Position numbers and translations under genes: made by a program. This document shows positions 52,280 to 60,160 of a DNA stretch of 60,196 bases, piece after piece. The notes under the pieces were generated by a model, which worked only from the letters and a program-made list of their open reading frames with translations, made no database searches and was not told the origin of the DNA. How positions within the stretch are numbered: the stretch's first letter is position 1; each line of letters begins with the position of its first letter. Source of the DNA: Acidobacteriota bacterium (GTDB taxonomy: Bacteria; Acidobacteriota; UBA4820; DSQY01); assembly GCA_021787565.1 (NCBI GenBank), contig JAJYLT010000022.1, forward strand, positions 1 to 60,196, read 5' to 3'.

Positions 52280-53115
52280 TCGAGCTGAGAAGCGTCCACT
52301 TCGCCTACCCGGGAGCGCAGCGGCTGTTGAGGGGTGCCAACCTCGTGATCCGGCCCGGGGAAGTGGTGGCCCTGGCGGGTCCCAACGGGGCTGGAAAGAG
52401 CACCCTCCTGCGCATCGCGGCGGGTCTTCTGGCCCCCTCGGAGGGAGAGGCCCTCCTGGATGGACGGCCCGTCGAGAGCTGGTCGCGGGTCGCGAGGGCC
52501 AAGCAGCTCGCCTACGTGGCCCAGAGCCCCAAAACGCCGGAGGAGTGGCGGGTGAGCGAGATCGTGGAGCTGGGCGACTACCCGCACCGCGAGCAGCCCC
52601 CGGCACCGAGGCCGCTGGCCATCCGGCTGGAGGAGGTCCGGACGAGGCTCGGCCTGGCCACGGTCTGGGAGCGGCGGGCCGACAGCCTGAGCGGCGGCGA
52701 GGCTCAGAAGGTCTCCCTCGCGCGCGCCCTGGTTCAGGACACTCCGAACCTCGTGCTGGATGAGCCGGCGAGCCACCTGGACCTGGCCAACCAGATGGTC
52801 CTCTTCCGGAGCCTCTCCGAGCTGGCCACCCAGGGGCGGTCGGTCCTCCTGGCCACGCACGACGTGAACCTCTCGCGCCTCTTCGGGCAGAGGCTCGTCC
52901 TGCTGAACGGCGAGGGGATCGTGAAACCGATGCCGGAGGGGGCCGAAGAGCAGGGCCGGCTGTTGCGCCAGGCCTTCGGCGTCGCCTTCAGGCCCGTGGA
53001 GCTTTCGGGGACCCTCTGCTGGTTTCCCGATCCGCGTGGGGAGAACCCGGCGGAGGCGACGGCGTATTCAGGCGCGCGCGAGGACGGCGGGCCCAAGGGC
53101 CCCGGCGGACGATGA
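52276..53115 (+). CDS. btuD: Vitamin B12 ABC transporter, ATPase
   Basis: A 279-residue ABC ATPase. Walker A is GPNGAGKST, the Q-loop lies in YVAQSPKTP, the signature is LSGGEAQKVSLARAL, Walker B is NLVLDEPASHLD, and the switch His is in ATHDVNL. It powers BtuC. The GTG at 52276 overlaps the btuC stop. The last about 30 residues (GENPAEATAY onward) are low-complexity. The receptor gene follows after 121 bases and is probably under the same riboswitch. Confidence 0.94.
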   Translation: MIELRSVHFAYPGAQRLLRGANLVIRPGEVVALAGPNGAGKSTLLRIAAGLLAPSEGEALLDGRPVESWSRVARAKQLAYVAQSPKTPEEWRVSEIVELGDYPHREQPPAPRPLAIRLEEVRTRLGLATVWERRADSLSGGEAQKVSLARALVQDTPNLVLDEPASHLDLANQMVLFRSLSELATQGRSVLLATHDVNLSRLFGQRLVLLNGEGIVKPMPEGAEEQGRLLRQAFGVAFRPVELSGTLCWFPDPRGENPAEATAYSGAREDGGPKGPGGR

Positions 53116-53236
53116 CGACCAGATCGGGTCGGCGCGAGGATGTGCCTTGGTGTGGAAAGCGGCCCCCGGACGGGGCCAGTGGAAATGCGGACGGGGCCGG
53201 TCGCGGGCCGCGCCCTTTGATGATGGGAGACGAAGG

Positions 53237-55246
53237 ATGAGAGCCAGAATCATGGTGGCGTGCACCCTCCTCGCGGCGGCTATGGTCACCCCGGTGGCCG
53301 CCCAGGACGCGCAGAAGCTCCTGGAGAACTACGGCACGGTCGTCACCGTCTTCGGCGAGCGGATACCCGTGGAGGAGCGGCAGATTCTGAACACGGCGGC
53401 CGGCGTCACGGTGATCACGCGCGAGGCCATCCAGAAGATGGGGGCGACGACCGTCCAGCAGGTCCTGGAGAGCCTTCCGGGCGTGGTGCTGCACAACATC
53501 ACCGGCAATCCCGTGGAGAACAGCGCGGATCTGCGCGGCTTCCCCGACGGCGCGAGCATGGCCGTCTTCCTGGATGGCGTCCGGCTGAACGACATCCAGG
53601 ACAACAGCGTCCGCTGGGACCTCATCCCCATCGAGGACGTGGAGCGCATCGAGATCTACCCGGGCGCCTCCGGGCCCCTCTACGGCGGGGGCGCCCTGGC
53701 GGGCGTCGTGAACATCGTGACGAGGCGGGACCCGGGCATCCCGCGGCTGGACCTGAAGGGGGAGGCCGGCTCCTTCGGCCAGCGCGAGGCGAGGACCCAC
53801 GCCTCTGGCAGCTTCGGCCCCTGGGAGTTCTACGCCACGGCGACCCAGAGGCACGCCAAGGGCTGGCGCGAGAACGACGGCTACCGGCTGGACGACAGCC
53901 TGGTGCGCCTCAGCTACACCCCGGACCGTTCCAACCAGCTCGCCCTCCTCGTGAAATACTCCGGAGGGGCGATCAGCGATCCCGGCTCGCTGACGGCCCA
54001 GGAGATGGCGCGGAATCCCCGCCAGGACCCCTACAACCGCTACGACGGAACCCGCGGCCGGGAGTACCTGGCCAGCCTCCGCTACGCCTTCACTCCCGCC
54101 AGCGGCTGGGCCTTCTCGGCCCAGGCCTACGGCCGTCGCCAGGACCGCGACACCCTCACCACGGGCCGCTATGGCTCGGGCTTTCTCGGATCGGACCGGG
54201 AGGACCTCCAGGGCCTCCTGGCCGACGCGAACCGCACCTGGAAGCGGGGGCCTTGGACATTTGCCGCCTCGGGCGGCGCCGACCTCTCCTCGGGGACGGT
54301 GAGCGCCGACGGCTTCTACACCGACATTTACGGGCAGAACAAGCGTCCGGCGAGCCGGAGCGATCTCAGGCAGCACAACTCGGGCGCCTATCTCCAGGGC
54401 GACCTGGGCTGGGGTGAACTGCACCTCGTGGCGGGCGCGAGGACCGACCGCAGCGCCTACGGCTATTCGGACCTCTTCAGCGCCCGAAACGACCAGGAGC
54501 GGGTCTTCAGGGAGTCCACGTGGCGCTCCGGCCTGCTCTGGCACACGGGGCCGTGGTCCTCCCTCTTCCTGACTTACTCGGAGGGTTACCGCATCCCGTC
54601 CGTGGTGGAACTCTTCGCCTACCCGGGCTTCTACTCCAATCCCGACCTGCGCTCGACACGGGCCGGCGATTGGGAGGGGGGATGGCGCTACCTCAAGGAG
54701 GGATGGCGCTTCAGCGTGACGGGCTTCCGCATGCAGATGACCGACGAGGTGGTCTACGTGCTCACCCATCCCAAGCTCTTCATCGGCGAGAACATGAACG
54801 TGGGGCGCTCCAGCCGCAAGGGCGTCGAGGCGGAGGCGCACGTCCCCCTGCCGGCGGGCTTCGCCTTCCACCTCACGGGCTCCTACCAGGAGAGCGAGGT
54901 GACGGCCGGGCCCTACGCGGGACACCGCCTGCCCATGGTGCCCAGGGGCTCGGGTTCGGCGGGGCTCTCCTGGTCCAATCCGGATCTGAGCGTGGAGCTC
55001 TACGGCCACTGGGTCGGCCCCCAGCCGCTGGACAACGACCTCCTCAACCAGCAGCCCGACCTGCCGGGCTACTCCACGCTGGACCTGAGCGTGCGCTACG
55101 CGTACCGCGCCATGACGGTGCAGGGGACGGTCACGAACCTCCTCGACCGGCGCTTCGCCTCCCGCGGGATCACCAACGGCATCACGGACTACTTCACCCC
55201 GGCCTATCCTCAAGCGGTGCGGCTCTCGTTCATGTGGAGCTTCTAG
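53237..55246 (+). CDS. btuB: TonB-dependent receptor, BtuB-like
   Basis: A 669-residue outer membrane receptor. It has a signal peptide (cut near PVAAQ), a plug domain with GVTVITREAIQKMGATTVQQVLE, LRGFPDG, VFLDGVRLND and the GPLYGGGALAGVVNIVT closing motif, then a 22-strand-type barrel ending in the aromatic FMWSF. A TonB-box-like GTVVTVFGE lies near the mature N-terminus. Location right after btuFCD and the cobalamin riboswitch points to corrinoid import. Energy would come from TonB/ExbBD, not found here unless the kinase-TonB fusion takes part. Confidence 0.9.
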   Translation: MRARIMVACTLLAAAMVTPVAAQDAQKLLENYGTVVTVFGERIPVEERQILNTAAGVTVITREAIQKMGATTVQQVLESLPGVVLHNITGNPVENSADLRGFPDGASMAVFLDGVRLNDIQDNSVRWDLIPIEDVERIEIYPGASGPLYGGGALAGVVNIVTRRDPGIPRLDLKGEAGSFGQREARTHASGSFGPWEFYATATQRHAKGWRENDGYRLDDSLVRLSYTPDRSNQLALLVKYSGGAISDPGSLTAQEMARNPRQDPYNRYDGTRGREYLASLRYAFTPASGWAFSAQAYGRRQDRDTLTTGRYGSGFLGSDREDLQGLLADANRTWKRGPWTFAASGGADLSSGTVSADGFYTDIYGQNKRPASRSDLRQHNSGAYLQGDLGWGELHLVAGARTDRSAYGYSDLFSARNDQERVFRESTWRSGLLWHTGPWSSLFLTYSEGYRIPSVVELFAYPGFYSNPDLRSTRAGDWEGGWRYLKEGWRFSVTGFRMQMTDEVVYVLTHPKLFIGENMNVGRSSRKGVEAEAHVPLPAGFAFHLTGSYQESEVTAGPYAGHRLPMVPRGSGSAGLSWSNPDLSVELYGHWVGPQPLDNDLLNQQPDLPGYSTLDLSVRYAYRAMTVQGTVTNLLDRRFASRGITNGITDYFTPAYPQAVRLSFMWSF

Positions 55247-55370
55247 GACGCGAGACGCGAGGCGCAAGGAAGGATTCACCACAGAGATGAGAAGGCTGGG
55301 GTAGGAGGGCTCTCCCGAGCGCGACGGGTCCGCCGGACGCGAGGCGCCCGTTGTTCCCAATTCTGTTCGG

Positions 55371-55496
55371 GCGTCATCCCGTGGGTGGCATCGAAGGGCT
55401 TCATGCACGGGATCCCGCCGATACAAGTCCGCGCGGTTTTGAATCCAACGAGATCCTGAGCAAGGTTCCCCTCGAAGGAGCCCTCAGGATGACCTG
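55371..55496. repeat. GTCAT...ATGAC palindromic element
   Basis: Starts GCGTCATCCC and ends CAGGATGACCTG, with internal GGGATCCCG and GAGATCCTGAG pieces. Same general design as 18430-18550. Confidence 0.55.
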
Positions 55497-55519
55497 TCTG
55501 TGCGACGGGTGAGCCGCGG

Positions 55520-55561
55520 GACGCAAGACGCGAAACGTGAGGCGTGAGAGGCGAGGCGCGG
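55520..55561. repeat. Heptamer short tandem repeat, 6 units
   Basis: Units GACGCAA, GACGCGA, AACGTGA, GGCGTGA, GAGGCGA and GGCGCGG in 7-nt phase (consensus GACGCGA). Three more units of the same consensus lie at 55248-55268, right after the receptor stop. Confidence 0.78.
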
Positions 55562-55642
55562 AAGAGCCGGGAAAGGGCTGTCGAGAAAGGCAGCCGTTGT
55601 CGTTGATGGCGGTCTCTCGCTCTCCTCACTCCCCCGGGCCGG

Positions 55643-55790
55643 CCCCAATTCCGCGATAGCGGTTCGACGCCTGCGTAGGAGCGGCGCCTCGCCGCGAACC
55701 GGGTGACCCTGCGACCAGGATGCGGTGCCCGCGTACGGTCCGTCGCGCCGGGGGCGGCGCTCCTACGAGTGCGATTCCATCGCGGAATTT
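55643..55790 (-). repeat. ~140-bp paired REP-like element, copy C (reversed)
   Basis: The reverse complement of copy A over nearly the whole length, including the CAATTCCGCGATAGCGG end that copy B lacks. Confidence 0.88.
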
Positions 55791-55806
55791 GGTCGGCGGC
55801 GCCGGT

Positions 55807-55835
55807 TTGACGGTGCCAAGCGCGTGTGGTAAAAT
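55807..55835 (+). promoter_or_regulatory. Sigma70-like promoter of the DUF4388 gene
   Basis: TTGACG (55807-55812), a 17-base spacer and TAAAAT (55830-55835). The start codon is about 110 bases downstream. Confidence 0.6.
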
Positions 55836-55946
55836 CTTTTACTCTGTCCGGATTAGGATCCATTCGAGAGAGAACGGCGACTCGAGGCGGGGTCAAAGAC
55901 GGGAGGACGGGCTCGGCGGGAAGGCATTTCCCAGAGTCGGGTGTTT

Positions 55947-56783
55947 ATGATGACCTTTCAGGGCTCACTCAAGGAACTGCACCTGCCGGACGTCATCCAG
56001 CTCGTTTCCGTGTCGGGCAAGACAGGGTGCTTCCACCTCGACCGAGAGGGCGAGGCGGGCGCGATCTACCTGGAAAACGGCCGCATCGTCCACGCTTCCC
56101 TGGGCAAGCTCGCGGGCGAGGAGGCCGTCTACGCCCTCTCCACCTGGTCCGAGGGCAGCTTCCACTTCCGCCCGGGTGACGCGGCCCCCGCCCACACCAT
56201 CACCAAGAACAATACCAACCTGCTCATGGAGGCGGCGCGCCGGATGGACGAGTGGCGCGTGCTCTCCAAGAAGATCCCCTCCCTGGACAGGGTGCCCCGC
56301 TTTCAGGTCCCCGAAGGCAAGCAGGGGCAGATCAACCTGAACACCCAGGAGTGGCTCATCCTCAGCAAGATCGACGGCCAGGCCGACATCGAGACCATCG
56401 CCGAGCGGCTCGAGCTCTCCACCTTCGAAGTCGCCAAGCTCCTGTACGGGCTGGTCACCATGGGGCTGATCGTGCTGGACGTGCCTGCCCCCCGGCCCGC
56501 CGCCGGGGGCCACGACGAGGTGCTGGATCGCCTCCTCCGCCTGGTGGAGCGCCTGCGGGACGAGGCCTTCTCGGTCCTGGGCGAGGCGGGCAGGCCCGTG
56601 GTCCAGATGGCCTTCGCCGAGGCCGACCACGGGGTCCGCGACGGGCAGGGCACGGAGGCCGTGCAGCTCATGTGCCAGACGGTCATCCAGCACGCCGCCC
56701 AGGCCGGAGGGCCCGACATCCAGCGCCAGGTGGCCGAGCGCTTCCGGGACATCCTCTCCTCCTGGAACGCCGGAGCCTTTTGA
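55947..56783 (+). CDS. DUF4388 domain protein
   Basis: A 278-residue protein. The N-terminal about 110 residues match DUF4388 (MTFQGSLKELHLPDVIQLVSVSGKTGCFHL, IYLENGRIVHA, SEGSFHFRPG), a domain common in Myxococcota and Acidobacteriota signalling and motility proteins. A winged-helix-like part follows (LNTQEWLILSKIDGQADIETIAERLELSTFEVAKLLYGLVTMGLI), then a helical C-terminus. The start could be GTG 55941, ATG 55947 or ATG 55950; none has a strong ribosome binding site, and MTFQGSL (55950) best fits the family. Probably a cytosolic regulator. Confidence 0.82.
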   Translation: MMTFQGSLKELHLPDVIQLVSVSGKTGCFHLDREGEAGAIYLENGRIVHASLGKLAGEEAVYALSTWSEGSFHFRPGDAAPAHTITKNNTNLLMEAARRMDEWRVLSKKIPSLDRVPRFQVPEGKQGQINLNTQEWLILSKIDGQADIETIAERLELSTFEVAKLLYGLVTMGLIVLDVPAPRPAAGGHDEVLDRLLRLVERLRDEAFSVLGEAGRPVVQMAFAEADHGVRDGQGTEAVQLMCQTVIQHAAQAGGPDIQRQVAERFRDILSSWNAGAF

Positions 56784-56876
56784 TCCGTTGTTGAAAACCG
56801 GGAAGGGGCCCGAGGCCGCGCCGAGGACGAAGGGCGGCGGGCGCTCGGCCGCGCCCGGCGGGTTTTCGGAGGTCCG

Positions 56877-57512
56877 ATGCGCACCCTGATCGTGGTCCGC
56901 CACGGCGAGACGGAGTGGAACTCACAGAAGCGGATCCAGGGTTCCGTCGACGTGCCGCTCTCGCCCAAGGGCATCGGCCAGGCGGAGGCGCTCGCCGAGA
57001 CCCTGGCCGGGGCGTCGTGGCGCTTCGACCGGGTCTACACGTCGGATCTCGACCGCTCCCGAACCACCGGCCAGATCCTCGCCGACCGCCTGGACATTCC
57101 CGTGCTCGTCACCTCGCCGCTCCTCCGCGAGCTCCACTGCGGCCTGTGGGAGGGCCGTGCCATCGAGGAACTGCGCACCCGCGAGCCCGAGGCCTACGCC
57201 TCGTGGCTGGACGGCCCCGAGTGGGCTATCCCCGGGGGCGAGTCGGCCTCGGAGCTCTACGGCCGGGTGGTCACCTTCTTCCTGGAGCAGAAGGCCACGC
57301 TGGATGGCTGCCGCGACGTGCTCCTGGTGGCCCACGGCCTGGCGAACCGCATGATCCTGGCGGCGCTCATGAGGATAGAGCCCCAGCGCGCCCGGTACTT
57401 CGTTCAGGACAACACGGCCATCAACGTCTTCAGTTGGCACTCCAACGGGCGGATATACTGCGAGGCGTGGAACGCCACCTGCCACCTGGAGCGGCAGAGC
57501 GAGGACGTGTGA
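56877..57512 (+). CDS. Histidine phosphatase family protein (phosphoglycerate mutase-like)
   Basis: A 211-residue phosphatase with the catalytic RHGETEWN, then LSPKGIGQAEAL, TSDLDRSRTTGQIL, RELHCGLWEG and the second catalytic His in LLVAHGLANR. Relatives include GpmB/PhoE-like phosphatases and CobC, the alpha-ribazole phosphatase of B12 synthesis. The B12 genes upstream make CobC tempting, but an unrelated gene lies between and the sequence alone does not decide. CGGAGGTCCG precedes the ATG. Confidence 0.88.
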   Translation: MRTLIVVRHGETEWNSQKRIQGSVDVPLSPKGIGQAEALAETLAGASWRFDRVYTSDLDRSRTTGQILADRLDIPVLVTSPLLRELHCGLWEGRAIEELRTREPEAYASWLDGPEWAIPGGESASELYGRVVTFFLEQKATLDGCRDVLLVAHGLANRMILAALMRIEPQRARYFVQDNTAINVFSWHSNGRIYCEAWNATCHLERQSEDV

Positions 57513-57602
57513 GCCGAACATCGCTCCGGCTTAACCACAGGCACAGAGGGAAAAGAGGAGGGAAAAAGGGGAGGCGCTGAGGTGGAGAGAACAAGGGAGT
57601 TT

Positions 57603-57625
57603 GTGGGAGCCGTCGCCAGACGGCG
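57603..57625 (+). repeat. Single REP-like unit
   Basis: GTGGGAGC leading into the hairpin GCCGTC-GCCA-GACGGC, upstream of argS. Same plan as the unit at 43100-43123, with compensating changes in the stem. Confidence 0.65.
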
Positions 57626-57682
57626 AATTCACCGCGCTTCGCTCCTTACGCTGCCTGCCCCTTTCCTCAGGGAGGTTTCACC

Positions 57683-60058
57683 ATGTTGACGGCTGTATCC
57701 GCGTGGCAGGAGGCTCTGTCAGCCGAGATCCAGGCCCGCTTCGGGGTGGCTCTCGAGCCCGCCCAGATCCCCTTTACCTTCCCGCCCAAGACCGAGCTGG
57801 GAGACGCGGCCACCACCGTCGCCTTCGCGCTGGCCAAGCCGCTGCGCCGCCCGCCGGCCGAGATCGCCGGCGCCCTCGCGGGAACCCGCCTGCCGGGCGT
57901 GAGCGAGATCCGGACCGCGGGTGGCTACATGAACCTCTTCCTGGACCGGGGCTGGGCGGTGGAGCGCCTGCTCTCCCGCGGCTTCCTTCCCGCGGGCGTT
58001 GAAGGCAAGATCATCGTCGAGCACACCAACATCAATCCCAACAAGGCCGCCCACGTGGGCCACCTGCGCAACGCCGTCCTCGGCGACACCCTCGTGCGCT
58101 GCCTGCGCTACCTCGGCCGGAAGGTGGAGGTCCAGAACTACATCGACGACACCGGCGTCCAGGTGGCCGACGTGGTTGTGGGGTTCCAGCGGATTCTTGG
58201 CTGGAAGCTGGAGGACGTGCGGAACCTCATCGCCCTGATGGCGGACTTCTCGGAGACCAGTGGGTCGTTCCTCTTCCTGCAGGAACTCATCGACAGATGG
58301 CACGAGTACTGGAGGGAAGAGAATCTCCACCGCTTCGGGCTGAACGGGCTCATCCCGGGGCAGGCGTGCCCCACGCCATTTCCGCCCGCCTACGACTTCT
58401 TTCACGGCGCCATGGGCCGCTTCGACTCTTTCTGCTGGGGCCTCTATGCCCGCGTTGCCCCCTGGTACGCGCTGTCCGACGAGAACAAACAGGCACGCCT
58501 GGATACGCTCCACCTGATGGAGGCAGGGGACAACGACACGGCCGAGATGGCCGCCCTGATCGCCGAGGAGATGGTCCGCTGCCACCTGCGAACCATGGAC
58601 TGGCTCGGCATCCGATACGACGTCCTGCCCCACGAGAGCGACATCCTCAAGACCGGCTTCTGGGCCTCCTGCTTCGAGAAGCTCAAGGCCTCGGGCGCCG
58701 TCCACCAGGTGCCCGCCGGCTCGGAGGACAAGAACCGCGGCTGCTGGGTCATGGCCCTCCAGGAGTCGGAGGAGTTCAAGGGCATGTCCGACGCGGACAA
58801 GGTCATCGTCCGCTCCAACGGCACCGTGACCTACATCGGCAAGGACATGGCCTACCAGCTCTGGAAGTTCGGCCTGCTGGGCCGGGACTTCCACTACCGC
58901 CCGTTCCCCGGCGCGCCCTATCCCATCTGGCGCACCGATGCCGGGACGGCTATGGAATCATCACCGGCGGGGGAAGGGGCCACAGCCGCCGCGTGTGCCC
59001 CATCCAAGGCCTCGGCTGTCCTATCCAAAGCCTCGGCCGCCTCATCCGAAAGCGTCATTCTGGCAAGCGAAGCGCGTCCAGAATCCCGCGCCGGTAAGGA
59101 AGGATTCCGGACAAGCCGGAATGACGGCATGGGGACGGGTGCCGCAGAGGCCGAAACGGCGGGATCGACCGGCGCAGCGGCCCTGGCGCCGCCGCACTTC
59201 GGCGCGGGCGCCGGAGTCTACAACGTCATCGACGTGCGCCAGTCCTACCTCCAGAAGATCGTGAAGGAGGGGCTCCGGCAGATGGACCACGAGAAGGAGG
59301 CCGAGCGCTCCGTCCACTACGCCTACGAGATGGTGGCGCTGTCCACCAAGTTCGTGCGCTCCGAGATGGAGAAGGGCGCCCACTTCGAGCTCTCCGAGGA
59401 GGAGCTGGCCAAACCATTCGTGGAGATGTCGGGTCGGAAGGGGCTCGGCTTCCAGGCCGACCTTCTTATGGACCGGATGAAGGACCGCGCTCTCGCCGAG
59501 ATCGAGAGCCGCGAGCCCGAGCTCGCGAAGACCGACCGGGCGCAGTGGGAACATCGCGCCGAGGCCCTCGCCACGGCCGCCCTGCGCTTCTACATGGTCA
59601 AGTACAACAAGAACCAGGTGGTGGCCTTCGACCTCGAACAGGCCCTCGCCTTCGAGGGCGACACCGGCCCCTACCTCCAGTACGCCTGCGTGCGGGCCGA
59701 GAACATCCTCCGGAAGGCTGCCGAGCAGGGCCTCGCTGTGCCCGACCCCGCCGACCCCGCCGCGCTGGCCGAGTGCGCTCCGCACTTCGACGAGGAGGGC
59801 TGGGGCCTGCTCTCGCTCTTCATGCGCGTGCCCATCCAGGTGAAGATGGCCGTGGACTCCCTCGACCTGAACATCGTGGCCCGCCAGCTCTACGACGCCG
59901 CGCAGGCCTTCCACGGCTACTACCACCACTTCCCCGTCATCCAGGAGCCCGACCCCGCCAAGCGCGCCGCCCGCCTCCTCACCGTCGCCCTCTTCGCCCG
60001 CCTCCTGCGGGAGGGGCTCGGCCAGCTCCTCGGCATCCCCGTCCCCGACCGCATGTGA
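57683..60058 (+). CDS. argS: Arginyl-tRNA synthetase with an unusual internal insertion
   Basis: A 791-residue class I synthetase that charges tRNA-Arg. An N-terminal additional domain is followed by the HIGH region HTNINPNKAAHVGHLRNA, NYIDDTGVQ, the KMSKS-like VEMSGRKG (about residue 587), and a C-terminal DALR anticodon domain beginning FDLEQALAFEGDTGPYLQYA. Most ArgS proteins are about 550-600 residues. Here about 80 low-complexity residues (about 421-502) sit between YPIWRTDAG and VYNVIDVRQSYLQ, encoded by a 21-bp tandem repeat plus a palindromic repeat element. The frame is preserved. GGGAGG precedes the ATG. Confidence 0.93.
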   Translation: MLTAVSAWQEALSAEIQARFGVALEPAQIPFTFPPKTELGDAATTVAFALAKPLRRPPAEIAGALAGTRLPGVSEIRTAGGYMNLFLDRGWAVERLLSRGFLPAGVEGKIIVEHTNINPNKAAHVGHLRNAVLGDTLVRCLRYLGRKVEVQNYIDDTGVQVADVVVGFQRILGWKLEDVRNLIALMADFSETSGSFLFLQELIDRWHEYWREENLHRFGLNGLIPGQACPTPFPPAYDFFHGAMGRFDSFCWGLYARVAPWYALSDENKQARLDTLHLMEAGDNDTAEMAALIAEEMVRCHLRTMDWLGIRYDVLPHESDILKTGFWASCFEKLKASGAVHQVPAGSEDKNRGCWVMALQESEEFKGMSDADKVIVRSNGTVTYIGKDMAYQLWKFGLLGRDFHYRPFPGAPYPIWRTDAGTAMESSPAGEGATAAACAPSKASAVLSKASAASSESVILASEARPESRAGKEGFRTSRNDGMGTGAAEAETAGSTGAAALAPPHFGAGAGVYNVIDVRQSYLQKIVKEGLRQMDHEKEAERSVHYAYEMVALSTKFVRSEMEKGAHFELSEEELAKPFVEMSGRKGLGFQADLLMDRMKDRALAEIESREPELAKTDRAQWEHRAEALATAALRFYMVKYNKNQVVAFDLEQALAFEGDTGPYLQYACVRAENILRKAAEQGLAVPDPADPAALAECAPHFDEEGWGLLSLFMRVPIQVKMAVDSLDLNIVARQLYDAAQAFHGYYHHFPVIQEPDPAKRAARLLTVALFARLLREGLGQLLGIPVPDRM
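59001..59050 (+). repeat. 21-bp tandem repeat inside argS
   Basis: Two full units and one partial unit (59001, 59022, 59043), encoding PSKASAV, LSKASAA and SSESVIL. The period is a multiple of three, so the frame is kept. Confidence 0.75.
59053..59126 (+). repeat. Palindromic repeat element in frame inside argS
   Basis: Inverted ends CGTCATTC (59053-59060) and GAATGACG (59119-59126). Inside are ATTCTGG...CCAGAAT and ATTCCGG-ACAAG-CCGGAAT hairpins. It belongs to the same family as the intergenic elements at 18430 and 25700 but is translated here, giving EARPESRAGKEGFRTSRNDG. Confidence 0.8.
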
Positions 60059-60090
60059 CGGGCCTTTTCACCACAGAGATGGGATGAGGA

Positions 60091-60160
60091 GGCCGACCTC
60101 CACGGAGTCCAGTACACTGGCTCCAGATTTTGGCGGGCTCGAAGCCCAAGGAGGTCGGCC
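60091..60160 (+). promoter_or_regulatory. Inverted repeat pairing with the ribosome site of the next gene
   Basis: GGCCGACCTCC (60091-60101) is the exact complement of GGAGGTCGGCC (60150-60160), which includes the Shine-Dalgarno GGAGG of the gene starting at 60161. In mRNA this could hide the ribosome site. Confidence 0.5.

Larger units (their letters stand above)
55247..55946. other. Repeat-rich intergenic region
   Basis: About 700 bases without a gene, largely made of repeats. It starts with a short heptamer run (GACGCGA, GACGCGA, GGCGCAA from 55248), then TTCACCACAGAGATG (55272-55286), a GTCAT...ATGAC element, a 6-unit heptamer repeat, the reversed copy C of the ~140-bp element, and finally the promoter of the DUF4388 gene. 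Confidence 0.75.

Noticed and set aside
56877-57512. Naming the histidine phosphatase cobC
   Set aside because: The nearby B12 uptake genes are suggestive, but a DUF4388 gene and its own promoter intervene, and the motifs are shared by many phosphatases.
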